Shown here: positions 18,901-25,594 of the stretch, piece after piece
Layout: every line of letters begins with the position of its first letter
How positions within the stretch are numbered: the stretch's first letter is position 1
NCBI RefSeq assembly: GCF_017794965.1
Contig: NZ_CP051240.1
Span: forward strand, 620,001-684,000
Reading direction: 5' to 3'
DNA from: Alcanivorax sp.
Lineage (GTDB): Bacteria > Pseudomonadota > Gammaproteobacteria > Pseudomonadales > Alcanivoracaceae
DNA: 64,000 bases
Program-made: the position numbers and the translations under genes
Notes under the pieces: generated by a model
The model's database searches: none
The model's input: only the letters and a program-made list of their open reading frames with translations
What the model was told of the DNA's origin: nothing

Positions 18901-19272
18901 AATTGGCATGATTGGCTGAACGAGGAAGATCAGCGGGTAGTCACCCAAGCATTTTTGAAACTGAGTTTAAGAGATAGCGAAGAGAGCGGCCCAAAGATCC
19001 ATGTCAGCGTGGCTGATTCGGTTAAGGAGCTCACTCACAGGCGTGTGTTAACCCTGGAATTGACGTCCGGGGCTAAGTTTACGCTGGCGTTTGATCAGGG
19101 CGTTGGCTACTGGGCAACTAAGTCTGAGTATCGGTACAGGGGGTTCGATTTCACGGATGACCCAAAATCTCAAATTACTAGGATGCTGGAAATTGGTGCC
19201 GCCTGTGATGTTGTAAACTCGGGAGACTGGTCGACGGATATCACGATTTATTCGCCAGAAGTACGAACGTGA
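12988..19272 (+). CDS. DEAD/DEAH-box helicase with DUF1998 domain, 2094 aa
   Basis: A very long superfamily 2 helicase. Visible motifs: a Q-like HQIRSW (103-108), Walker A TGTGSGKT (123-130), DEAH (261-264), SAT (298-300), and motifs V/VI with MGVDIGG and QRAGRAGRR near residue 1115. A cysteine cluster (about 450-495) and another (about 1410-1435, CGHCG and CTQC) suggest zinc ribbons. Residues about 1555-1700 form a DUF1998/MZB domain with CPVEC, CSSC and the LYDDVAGGAGF block, as in MrfA/Hrq1 and DISARM DrmA/DrmB proteins. The last 400 residues are not recognised; a DRYL...HRR pattern hints at a PLD-like fold. It is probably a DNA translocase of an anti-phage system with the upstream 1245-aa partner. 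The ribosome site is GGGAA, seven bases before ATG. Confidence 0.85.
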   Translation: MSGHYKDLINQSLDRTREATLSILGVGEKGLRSHLGKAMHNRLGEDGCFLASPVFEHTFGWQTAEITFADLRGSLLSPELVDALSNAENGDYQFKPTIKPYAHQIRSWKTLLASEPKSAVITTGTGSGKTECFMVPILQDLIEEHKASQQPLVGVHALFLYPLNALINSQRERLHAWTAPFGDSIRFCLYNGNTEEKKSKVRKEQSERKNQILSREELRDNPAPILMTNATMLEYMLVRQVDDPIVQKSKAAQSLRWIVLDEAHTYVGSQAAELSLLLRRVVEAFGKQASEIRFVATSATIADEKAEARLRTYLAGLAGVPESQVEVIGGKRSIPPITLTGPENGLSLEQLTAIDRGNAVSNERFTALSGSIMARRIRDRIVNTDERVTLEDIANDLGDLLTARSSSEKQQELLSWIDLLTDTKKDGDSEPFLKLRMHLFQRMLHGLWSCINPECADKPADLSKWPFGNVHLHQRSRCDCGAPVYEVAFCDECKTPHLVAEQVHPYLRQSSPYVSDEFSLQDDDDSEDSADSGTSVGKTRRHRLVISPRADEAYHREGLDLDTTELGSLLSKASIDIYHSEESGSRCVGCGNAGHRPAGFLRKAYLGAPFYVANAVPTVLEFCPEPSKDDCGGNDPVTLPAKGRKLITFTDSRQGTARMAVRMQQEAERSRLRGVLYSNLRNVQALEDSALGGNPHGSVEDNLERAARMEAAGLKDDAAYFRKIAEDLIGKAGESSSVAIDWTSMVEKIAASDDIRHAMLDYNRYANPQLFHGDGGAFTLARVLLTREFARRPKNQNSAETLGLIKVGYRGLNNISVIPDRWGGTKAPAASGEGSSLLTLADWKDFLTLALHFYVRENSFFKLDDAERSWMGTRFAPKRVYEPGTEVSGPRAKSWPQIGSSARQRLIKILSIGIGLDVGIEINKNKVNSWLTAAWKALVGAQILQTDGEGYALNREALTFSLPSTGWICPVTNRFLDTTFRGLTPYLPDRADRALYRCRPVNLPDYVSLSPTGESVGAVREIRGLVARNERIAELRAENLWTDISDRTVEGGFYYRTAEHSAQQASTRLERYEDDFKRGKINVLNCSTTMEMGVDIGGISAVVMNNVPPHPANYLQRAGRAGRRSEARAVAYTLCKADPHNNRAFMNPKWPFETAIPAPVITLSSGPLVQRHVNSLLLAKFLQAEMATEDDRLKLNVHWFFGGAPSNSERFCEWLDETAVGDENDHTVLQGVRRIASKDTALGTASIASLLGDAKDAIKGLADTWRDEYRKLNDRHLNTKDGDPYKKAIELERKRHEEEYLLRDLAARAFLPGYGFPTGVVNLNTYNIEDFKQSAKSRENRSREDNIYSHKEQPSRDLPVAIREYAPGAQIVVDGRVYRSAGVLLKNYSSGQEGGQRFDLAWSCGHCGAHGFKELAYVSGEELSCTQCHMLIGLNERKKVLRPLGFTTDFYEPTSNDVSAQKFIPVAKPQISVNENVAALPDERCGFIRYGQKGTVLYHSGGEHGTGYAVCLACGVAGSMAQSGEVPESLRPDKFHRPIGGASGSHKDRECSGESVARDIYLGYQAQTDVLELVLRKPRSGEWIPANEEGAVIAMTLAVALRDVIADKLGISASEMGFGTRQDRDLDTGSIRYVIQLYDDVAGGAGFVLAGLDDISALMGAMIAKLECPVECQNICSSCLAGKDSRVEFNELDRRAALNWINESALRSHLQLPAPFSAIAGATYWPYDAQRFVRSALSENAAVIVLALSGDAMEWELGSPSFRRLVMGWKVMHQKQVAILVEKSAIVSDEVKQDLALLASLGVLIAEYDGKTLYPGVCAPVQVGYNDGSSKTLLGDNLIAACPGSHFLESDEQSMWVTTDQFSGYRFQKIDTAQWQTQRNGAEVVEVHTELNGAARNMSSRFVSLLEQKAPSFIKAIRVEKISRLVYEDRYLKSPSSVIILAAMLRGFALDENCAVEVLTSRATTDRMGRFNWHDWLNEEDQRVVTQAFLKLSLRDSEESGPKIHVSVADSVKELTHRRVLTLELTSGAKFTLAFDQGVGYWATKSEYRYRGFDFTDDPKSQITRMLEIGAACDVVNSGDWSTDITIYSPEVRT

Positions 19273-19356
19273 TTCTGCCCGGATAGAAAGGATATTCACA
19301 AGCCCCGGAGCACTAGTTGTAAAACAACTAATCTCTGAGTCTTCGAGCGCCAAACT

Positions 19357-19416
19357 GGCCAGATTATGCTTACATTATCACCATGGTTTGTCCAAAACGG
19401 CCAAACTATGGTTACA
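19357..19416 (+). mobile_element. Right end of Tn7-like element A
   Basis: Motif GGCCAGATTATGCT (19,357-19,370), then a ten-base spacer ending ACATTATCA, then CCATGGTTTGTCC (19,381-19,393), then the terminal CGGCCAAACTATGGTTACA (19,398-19,416). The element B right end at 43,599-43,658 has the same motifs with identical spacing. These look like a row of transposase-binding sites ending in ACA. Confidence 0.75.
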
Positions 19417-19429
19417 AGAAAAATGTTCG

Positions 19430-19473
19430 TGTAGCCATAAGTTGGCCGGATTCTGATGGCATAGTTTGTCCGG
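19430..19473 (+). mobile_element. Left end of Tn7-like element B
   Basis: TGTAGCCATAAGTTGGCCG (19,430-19,448) matches 16 of 19 bases of the inverted right terminus of B (43,640-43,658). A second site GGCATAGTTTGTCCGG follows (19,458-19,473), the same motif as the reverse of 43,599-43,612. The end lies 13 bases past the right end of element A. Confidence 0.7.
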
Positions 19474-19479
19474 CCCTTA

Positions 19480-20010
19480 AGGGGGCTGTTATTGCGGGTA
19501 TGTGAGTGCTAACAATTGTCGATCTGATAACCTTTGAATTTCTATAGCCTCAGACAGTAACGGCAAGCCCCGCGACCCAGAGAAAAATCCAAGTCCATAT
19601 TATGTTGAAGGTTGTTGAAGCTTTTCACATAAGTATCTAAAAAGGCTGAGTAATTGTTATCTAATTTTTAGTAAATAGTAATTTACTAATTATGATGTCC
19701 CGGTGTTTGTTATTTATGTAAAGGGCCCTGCTCATCAACAAGATCTGGAGTGAACAATAATGACCCAAAGGATTTTTCATAATAGAAGAGTGGAATGGCT
19801 GAGCAATGCTTGATTGCATGATGAAATAGCTTTTAGCAATTAAGAAGGATGCCGATTTTATCAATGTGTGTTTAATTGATATTAAATGTTAAGCGGGGTT
19901 GCCGCGGGTAGATTGTAGGCCAATATTTGTTTCCCCTTTTCGGGAGCCTCGTTTGATTCAATATTCTCATAGAAATGAGACCGATGAATCATGGAGGTAT
20001 AAAGAATAAC
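19480..20010. other. AT-rich stretch without a recognisable gene
   Basis: Clearly richer in A+T than its surroundings. The open frames (for example 19,661-19,864 and 19,882-20,097, both minus) lack ribosome sites and recognisable protein patterns, and the second runs into the IS end. In an intact Tn7-like element the first transposition gene would start about here. I see nothing else to assign. Confidence 0.4.
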
Positions 20011-20097
20011 GGGTAAGCGGATTAAATGGTTGATCTTACCTTTGCATGAGAGTGAGACGGACCGGCATCTCATCGGATTATCTGGTTGATGCTTCAC

Positions 20098-20505
20098 CTA
20101 CTGCTGGTGCATGTTTCCTTCGCTAATTCCAGCAAGAACCCCACACGCCTCAACTTCCCGGTCATCGTTGCAGCTCGCTCTCAGTGAAACGAGTTGTTTC
20201 TCAAGCGCTTGCAGAGCGGTTATCTGCGACCGCACATGAGAGATGTGATCATCGAGCAAGGCGTTGACGGCGGTACAAGGCTGATGAGGGTCGTCCTGAT
20301 AGCTCTGTAGTTCGTGAATCTCAGCCAGTGACAGGCCCAGGATTCTGCAGCGACGGATGAAGGCCAGCCCCTCACCATGCTTCTCGGTATAGACACGGTA
20401 ACCGTTGTCCTGCCGATCAGGCGGCGGCAACAAGCCCTGCTGTTCATAGAAGCGGATCGTCTGTGTTTCGACCCCTACCAACTGCGCCAACTGACCAATG
20501 CGCAT
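20098..20505 (-). CDS. MerR-family heavy-metal regulator (CadR/PbrR-like)
   Basis: 135 aa from ATG 20,505 (MRIGQLAQLVG...); GGGGAGG precedes it, and the longer frame from TTG 20,520 is mostly ribosome-site sequence. The N-terminal winged helix-turn-helix (TIRFYEQQGLLPPPDR) and dimer helix are typical. A metal-loop cysteine lies in HQPCTAVNALLDDH, with another two near the C-terminus (ASCNDDREVEACGV), a pattern of the Cd/Pb group. It should repress, and with metal activate, the divergent promoter in 20,506-20,600 by untwisting its 20-bp spacer. Confidence 0.9.
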   Translation of the reverse strand: MRIGQLAQLVGVETQTIRFYEQQGLLPPPDRQDNGYRVYTEKHGEGLAFIRRCRILGLSLAEIHELQSYQDDPHQPCTAVNALLDDHISHVRSQITALQALEKQLVSLRASCNDDREVEACGVLAGISEGNMHQQ

Positions 20506-20536
20506 CAGCCTCCTCCCCAACGGATTCTTTACTCTA

Positions 20537-20568
20537 TTGACCTTATAGTAGCTTTATAGTTTTAAATG
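20537..20568 (+). promoter_or_regulatory. MerR-type promoter/operator
   Basis: -35 TTGACC (20,537-20,542) and -10 TAAATG (20,563-20,568) are 20 bp apart, the overlong spacing typical of MerR-controlled promoters. An imperfect 21-bp dyad beginning ACCTTATAGT fills the spacer. It drives the efflux-lspA-transposase operon. Confidence 0.75.
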
Positions 20569-20600
20569 GTACCACAACATTGTTCAAGTGGAGTCGTATC

Positions 20601-21497
20601 ATGAGCAAATCCTGTGGTGGCGCCTGTGGCGGTGATGCAACGTCCGCAGCGGATACCGATATACAGGCCTCCTCCGAGGCGCCAGGGAGATGGGTCAGTG
20701 TTTATGCCGTGCCGAAGATGGACTGTCCATCAGAAGAACGAATGATTCGCCTAGCCCTGAACGGCTTTGAGGAGATTCGGGCGCTGTCCTTCGACTTGTC
20801 GAACCGCCGGCTGAAGGTCGTGCATGACGGCGAGGTCGAGCCCGTCACCTCGAAACTGAAGACCTTGGGGCTAGGCGCCTCGCTTCAGGAAACCGTCGCT
20901 GCAAATCCGGAGACCATCAAGGCCGCCGAGTTTTCGGCAGCTTCTGCTAAGCAAGAATCCGGGACCCTGCGCTGGTTGCTCGGCATCAATGCACTTCTGT
21001 TCGTGGTGGAAATGACTGCCGGTCTGATCGCCCGGTCCACCGGCCTGATTGGAGAATCCCTGGACAATTTTGCCGATGCGGCGGTGTACGGGCTTGCCCT
21101 TTATGCGGTTGGACATAGCGTGAAAATGCAGGTACGTGCCGCGCATCTTGCTGGTGTACTGCAACTGATCTTGGCTGTGGGCGTGCTCGTAGAGGTGGTG
21201 AGACGCTTTGTATTCGGTAGTGAGCCTGAATCGCTGGTGATGATGGCTATCGCATTCGTCGCATTGATTGCCAATACCAGTTGTCTGCTGCTCATATCCA
21301 AACATCGGGAAGGCGGGGCGCACATGAAGGCAAGCTGGATATTCTCGGCCAACGACGTGGTGATCAACCTGGGGGTCATCACCGCCGGCGCCCTGGTCGC
21401 GTGGACCGGTTCCAATTATCCGGATCTGATTATCGGCACCATCGCGGGGGGCATTGTACTTAACGGTGCCAGACGCATTTTGGCGTTGAAGGGTTAA
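20601..21497 (+). CDS. Cation diffusion facilitator with N-terminal metal-binding domain
   Basis: 298 aa from ATG 20,601, with GGAG seven bases upstream; a TTG at 20,580 in frame lacks a site. The N-terminus is Cys/Gly rich (SCGGACGG, residues 4-11), then an HMA-like fold containing KMDCPSEE (39-46). Five or six membrane segments follow from about residue 128, with the metal-site pattern ESLDNFADA in one helix and SANDVVINL in another. It likely exports Zn, Cd or Pb by proton antiport across the inner membrane. The start follows the MerR-type promoter, and lspA begins three bases after its stop. Confidence 0.88.
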   Translation: MSKSCGGACGGDATSAADTDIQASSEAPGRWVSVYAVPKMDCPSEERMIRLALNGFEEIRALSFDLSNRRLKVVHDGEVEPVTSKLKTLGLGASLQETVAANPETIKAAEFSAASAKQESGTLRWLLGINALLFVVEMTAGLIARSTGLIGESLDNFADAAVYGLALYAVGHSVKMQVRAAHLAGVLQLILAVGVLVEVVRRFVFGSEPESLVMMAIAFVALIANTSCLLLISKHREGGAHMKASWIFSANDVVINLGVITAGALVAWTGSNYPDLIIGTIAGGIVLNGARRILALKG

Positions 21498-21500
21498 ATA

Positions 21501-22013
21501 ATGCTCATTATTGGCAAAAAGCTCTCGCCGTATGCCCTATTGTCCATATCGGGCCTGCTGGCAGCGTCTGATCAGGCTGTAAAGTGGCTGGTGCAGCAAT
21601 CAATGGCCTATGGCGAGTATGTTTCGGTGACCCCGTTCTTTAACTGGGTGCACCTATGGAACACCGGTGCCGCATTCAGTCTTTTTGCGAATGGTGGAGG
21701 CTGGCAGCGCTACTTATTTATCGGAATCGCGGTAGTGGTCTCGATTTTTCTGATCAAGCTGATCCTTGAAAATCGTCATAAAGGAGAAGCCATCGCTTAC
21801 AGTCTTATCCTCGGTGGCGCCATGGGCAACCTGATTGACCGGGTCTTTCGCGGCTATGTTGTGGATTCCTTTGATTTCTATTGGCGAGACTGGCATTGGC
21901 CGGCCTTCAACCTGGCTGATATTGCAATTGTCCTCGGTGCCTTACTTTTCGTTTCCAGCAGCTTGTTGGGTAAAAAAGCAAACACCAATGCCGAGCCGGA
22001 TGGATCTGACTGA
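21501..22013 (+). CDS. lspA: Signal peptidase II (lipoprotein signal peptidase), IS-borne
   Basis: 170 aa, four membrane segments, an inner-membrane aspartic peptidase that cleaves prolipoproteins after lipid addition. Both catalytic regions are present: NLIDRVFRGYVVDSFDFY and FNLADIAI, plus the family's NTGAAFSL. Length equals the usual size. IS-borne lspA copies are known in ISPpu12 and lead/cadmium resistance operons; their link to metal resistance is unclear. The chromosomal lspA is presumably elsewhere. Confidence 0.93.
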   Translation: MLIIGKKLSPYALLSISGLLAASDQAVKWLVQQSMAYGEYVSVTPFFNWVHLWNTGAAFSLFANGGGWQRYLFIGIAVVVSIFLIKLILENRHKGEAIAYSLILGGAMGNLIDRVFRGYVVDSFDFYWRDWHWPAFNLADIAIVLGALLFVSSSLLGKKANTNAEPDGSD

Positions 22014-22034
22014 CACCTACGCCTATACAACACC

Positions 22035-23324
22035 ATGACCGAACTTCCCGACAACATCCTTCACCTGCCGCAATACCAAGTACTGGGCTGCAAATCAACC
22101 GACGACGAAATGCACTTCCAGGTGGACGTGCCCGATCCCATCGCCTGCGAGGAATGCGGCGTGCAGGGTGAGTTCGTACGGTTCGGCAAGCGTGACGTTC
22201 CCTATCGTGATCTGCCCATCCACGGCAAGCGGGTCACTCTCTGGGTGGTCCGCCGCCGATACACCTGCCGGGCCTGCAAGACAACATTCAGGCCCCAGCT
22301 ACCGGAGATGGTGGACGGATTCCGTATGACACTGCGGCTGCATGAGTACGTGGAGAAGGAATCCTTCAACCACCCCTACACCTTTGTGGCGGCACAGACC
22401 GGCCTGGACGAGAAGACGGTGCGCGACATCTTCAACGCCCGCGCCGAGTTCCTGGGGCGCTGGCACCGCTTCGAGACGCCCCGCATCCTGGGCATTGACG
22501 AGCTATACCTGAACAAGCGCTACCGCTGCATTCTGACCAACATTGAGGAGCGAACCCTGCTCGACCTGCTGGCCACCCGCCGCCAGGACGTGGTGACCAA
22601 CTACCTGATGAAGCTGAAAGACCGGCAGAAGGTCGAGATCGTCAGCATGGACATGTGGAACCCCTACCGGGCAGCGGTCAAGGCTGTGCTGCCCCAGGCC
22701 CGTATCGTGGTCGATAAGTTCCATGTGGTGCGCATGGCCAACGATGCCCTAGAGAGAGTGCGCAAGGGCCTCAGAAAGGAGCTGAAACCGTCCCAGAGCC
22801 GGACTCTCAAGGGAGACCGGAAAATCCTGCTGAAACGCGCTCACGAAGTCTCAGACCGGGAGCGCCTCATCATGGAGACCTGGACAGGCGCGTTCCCGCA
22901 ACTGCTGGCCGCCTACGAGCACAAGGAGCGCTTCTACGGCATCTGGGACGCCACCACACGGCTCCAGGCAGAAGCCGCCCTGGACGAGTGGATAGCCACC
23001 ATCCCGAAGGGCCAAAAGGAAGTCTGGAGCGATCTGGTCAGGGCAGTGGGAAACTGGCGCGAAGAGACCATGACCTACTTCGAGACGGACATGCCCGTCA
23101 CCAACGCTTACACGGAGTCCATCAACCGACTGGCCAAGGACAAGAACCGTGAAGGGCGCGGTTACTCCTTCGAGGTGATGCGGGCACGAATGCTCTACAC
23201 CACGAAGCACAAGAAGAAGGCCCCGACTGCGAAGGTCTCTCCGTTCTACAAGAAAACCATCGGTTACGGACTGCCGGACTTCGCAGAAGAACTCAACTAC
23301 GGGGTCGATCTATCAACCATCTGA
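22035..23324 (+). CDS. tnpA: ISL3-family transposase
   Basis: 429 aa. The N-terminus carries a zinc finger (CEECGVQGEFVRFGKRDVPY, then YTCRACKTTF) followed by a helix-turn-helix and the DDE domain: Asp in LGIDELYL, Asp in IVSMDMW and IVVDKFHVVR, and the Glu in NAYTESINRLAK near residue 360. Appears intact. It is the last gene of the IS, 35 bp before the right inverted repeat. Its first 60 residues resemble the fragment at 29,999-30,181. Confidence 0.95.
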   Translation: MTELPDNILHLPQYQVLGCKSTDDEMHFQVDVPDPIACEECGVQGEFVRFGKRDVPYRDLPIHGKRVTLWVVRRRYTCRACKTTFRPQLPEMVDGFRMTLRLHEYVEKESFNHPYTFVAAQTGLDEKTVRDIFNARAEFLGRWHRFETPRILGIDELYLNKRYRCILTNIEERTLLDLLATRRQDVVTNYLMKLKDRQKVEIVSMDMWNPYRAAVKAVLPQARIVVDKFHVVRMANDALERVRKGLRKELKPSQSRTLKGDRKILLKRAHEVSDRERLIMETWTGAFPQLLAAYEHKERFYGIWDATTRLQAEAALDEWIATIPKGQKEVWSDLVRAVGNWREETMTYFETDMPVTNAYTESINRLAKDKNREGRGYSFEVMRARMLYTTKHKKKAPTAKVSPFYKKTIGYGLPDFAEELNYGVDLSTI

Positions 23325-23382
23325 GGATGATCTCAGGTTGGTGGGGTGGGGGTGCCCCATCAACCATTAAATCCGTATACCC

Positions 23383-23710
23383 GTTTGATCATATTGATCA
23401 TGAGCTATTGCTCAAGGCTCTTGACCACCATTGCTCTGAATCCTGGGTGCTGCTGTATGTGAGGCGCTGGCTAACGGCACCGATGCAGACGAAAGATGGT
23501 AAGCAGGAACGACGGAACGTTGGCACACCACAAGGTGGCCCGTTATCGCCAGTTCTGGCAAACCTGTTTCTGCATTATGCATTGGATCGTTGGCTGACCG
23601 TTCGTCATCCGGATATCCCATTCTGCCGATATGCAGATGACGGAATACTGCGTTGTCGAAGTGAGCGTGAGGCTCAGTATCTGCATTCCCAGCTAGATAT
23701 GCGTGAGGTG
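23383..23710 (+). pseudogene. Group II intron reverse transcriptase fragment
   Basis: An internal slice of about 107 residues of an intron-encoded protein. It shows the RT blocks FDHIDHELLLKAL, GTPQGGPLSPVLANLFLHY and FCRYADDG (the YADD catalytic box). It starts right at the outer edge of the ISPpu12-like right repeat and loses similarity just before the end of ptxE. The N-terminal RT part and the maturase and endonuclease domains are missing, so it is inactive. It shows that an intron copy was cut on both sides. Confidence 0.88.
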
Positions 23711-23720
23711 GACCCAATAG

Positions 23721-24581
23721 CTATTCACAGAGATGCCCAACAAACGAGTATACTGGCCTGTGTTTGTCCAGGCTGCTCGGATAAATCACCATCAGCTCCT
23801 TGCTAAGGCCAGGCTCACTCACGGGAATAGCCACCAGACTTCCATTTTGGACCTCCTCCCGTACAGAACTTTCAAGCACCAACGATGCGCCAAGTCCGAC
23901 CTTAACCGCTTGCTTGACGGCTTCGGTGCTACCCAGCTGCATAGATACCGTCGGAAATGGCCCATGCTCACCGAAGTAGGTCGCCAAAAGCCGGCCAGTG
24001 CCGGTGCCGGGTTCGCCGCCGATCAGAGCCATGTTAGACAGCGTATCGCGGTCGATATCGGTTCGACGGGCTAACGGGTGACCAGGCGGAACGATTAGAA
24101 CAACGGGCTCGTTACGCCACGCCTGAGCATGGAATCCGGGTAGATCATGCCACCACTCCATAATCGCCACGTCCAGCTCACCGTCCGATAAATGCCGTGC
24201 AATAGTCGGATTGGAATCTATTACCACATCCACCTCGGGCCCTACGCCCAGCTCCTTGTAACGACGGATGTAGGGCTGGAGCATATAAATCCCAATATTG
24301 GAGCTCGCCCCAACGCGAAGTCGAGCCTCCATAATGGAAGATCTCGCCTGCTCCTCCAGCCGGAGCAGACTTCGGGCAAAAGGCAACAAGGTTAAGGCAG
24401 CCCGGGTTGGCTCACAGCCAGAGCGCCCCCTGTGGACCAATAAAACGCCAAGTTGGTTTTCGAGTTTTTGAAGGTGCTGGGACAGTGTGGGTTGTGCGAT
24501 GTCCAACTGGCGGGCTGCGGCCTGAAACCCGTTGTGGTCCAGCACCGCCACGAAACTCTTCAGCCAGACAAGATTCAGCAT
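23721..24581 (-). CDS. ptxE: LysR-family regulator of the phosphite operon
   Basis: 286 aa. The N-terminal winged helix-turn-helix (AARQLDIAQPTLSQHLQKLENQLG, residues about 21-44) and the effector domain are typical of LysR proteins. It is the last gene of the ptx cluster and overlaps the ptxD stop by a few bases. The place after ptxD and the fit with PtxE give the name. It may respond to phosphite or phosphate state, although Pho control is usual for ptx operons. The last residues lie next to the intron fragment and may be altered. Confidence 0.8.
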   Translation of the reverse strand: MLNLVWLKSFVAVLDHNGFQAAARQLDIAQPTLSQHLQKLENQLGVLLVHRGRSGCEPTRAALTLLPFARSLLRLEEQARSSIMEARLRVGASSNIGIYMLQPYIRRYKELGVGPEVDVVIDSNPTIARHLSDGELDVAIMEWWHDLPGFHAQAWRNEPVVLIVPPGHPLARRTDIDRDTLSNMALIGGEPGTGTGRLLATYFGEHGPFPTVSMQLGSTEAVKQAVKVGLGASLVLESSVREEVQNGSLVAIPVSEPGLSKELMVIYPSSLDKHRPVYSFVGHLCE

Positions 24582-25585
24582 GGGCCGCTCTCGCGGCCAC
24601 TGGGATCATTGATCGCATCACCCGGCCGCTCACCCCGAAGCACTTGCAGAATGTTCCGAGCAGCGCGTTGCTCGATAGCCAGACGCACCTGGCTGACTGC
24701 CGATCCGATGTGAGCAGTAAACAGCGTGTTGGGGTGGGCCCTGAGCCCCTGGGCGATCTCCCTCGGACGATCTTCTCTCGCCCAATCTTCCATCTCAAAC
24801 ACATCAGCGGCGTACCCCCCCAACTGACCGGATTGAAGCGCTTGCAGAACACTACCCTCATCCACCACAGATCCACGGCAGGGATTGATAAGGAATGCGC
24901 CCGGTTTCATTCCTGTTAGCGTTTCGCGATTAATGGTGTGGAGGGTTTGCTCATTGAGCGCCAGTGCCAGGATCACAATATCTGACTGGGCCAGCAGCAT
25001 CTTGAGGGGAGTATGGGACAAACCCAGTGCCTGCTCATGCTGCACGGGTAAACGTTCCGGCTGGGAATAGATTAAATCCGCTCCCCATCCGTTCAGGCGC
25101 TGCGCCACCGCTTGGCCGATGGCCCCCATACCCACAATACCAATCCGTGAGCCTTCGATCCCCTGCCCATAGAAGCGTGGTGTCCAGCCAGTAAATTCAC
25201 CGGATCGAACGAAGTGGTCCGCCGCCTTGACTTGTCGGGTGAGACTGATCGTCAGCCCGACCGTTAGCTCTGCAGTAGGCACGGTTAGCAAATCCGGTAC
25301 AAATGTCAGCCAAACCCCATGACGCGTGCAGGCATCCACATCAAAGTTGTCATAGCCTTTCAGGGCTGCACCAATCACCTTCAAGCGCGGACACCCCTGT
25401 AGGAACTCCACTCCAACTCGGTCTGGCATGAACGCCATCATCGCATCAGCGTCTGCAACGCGCGCAGCCACTTCCTCCTGGGGCAACGTGGCGCCGGATT
25501 GGTTGGTGACCAGCTCGCAATCTTGGGCAAGTTCATCCAGAACACTGTCATGGACCTTATGGGTTATCACAACCTTGGGTTTCAT
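24575..25585 (-). CDS. ptxD: Phosphite dehydrogenase
   Basis: 336 aa, D-2-hydroxyacid dehydrogenase fold, oxidising phosphite to phosphate with NAD+ in the cytoplasm. It is very close to the Pseudomonas stutzeri enzyme as I remember it, including GVWLTFVPDLLTVPTAEL and YAADVFEMEDWAR. Catalytic Arg237, Glu266 and His292 and substrate Lys76 fall at the same numbers. The Rossmann loop is GMGAIG (152-157). The residue at 175, Glu in the P. stutzeri enzyme and responsible for excluding NADP, is Gln here with Pro at 176. It sits between ptxC (nine-base gap) and ptxE (overlap). Confidence 0.95.
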   Translation of the reverse strand: MKPKVVITHKVHDSVLDELAQDCELVTNQSGATLPQEEVAARVADADAMMAFMPDRVGVEFLQGCPRLKVIGAALKGYDNFDVDACTRHGVWLTFVPDLLTVPTAELTVGLTISLTRQVKAADHFVRSGEFTGWTPRFYGQGIEGSRIGIVGMGAIGQAVAQRLNGWGADLIYSQPERLPVQHEQALGLSHTPLKMLLAQSDIVILALALNEQTLHTINRETLTGMKPGAFLINPCRGSVVDEGSVLQALQSGQLGGYAADVFEMEDWAREDRPREIAQGLRAHPNTLFTAHIGSAVSQVRLAIEQRAARNILQVLRGERPGDAINDPSGRESGPC

Positions 25586-25594
25586 CGACGCTCC

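Larger units (their letters stand above)
20011..23382 (+). mobile_element. ISPpu12-like ISL3-family insertion sequence with metal-response cargo
   Basis: Ends are 24-bp inverted repeats at 20,011-20,034 and 23,359-23,382, matching at 21 of 24 positions; both begin GGGTA when read inward. The element is 3372 bp and carries a MerR regulator, a cation efflux gene, lspA and an ISL3 transposase, the known gene set of ISPpu12 of the TOL plasmid. The eight bases outside each end differ (AGAATAAC left, GTTTGATC right), so the expected 8-bp duplication is missing and one flank has been rearranged. The right flank is a group II intron fragment. Confidence 0.88.

Noticed and set aside
9242..19272. Classification as a standard DISARM or BREX system
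   Set aside because: No drmMI/drmMII methylase, separate drmC, or brx genes are adjacent; only the helicase and DUF1998 parts are shared.
19661..20097. Two short minus-strand frames in the AT-rich stretch
   Set aside because: No ribosome sites, unlike any family I know, and one overlaps the IS inverted repeat.
23327..23382. Start of the RT frame inside the IS
   Set aside because: The bases belong to the ISPpu12-like right end; RT similarity begins only at 23,384.
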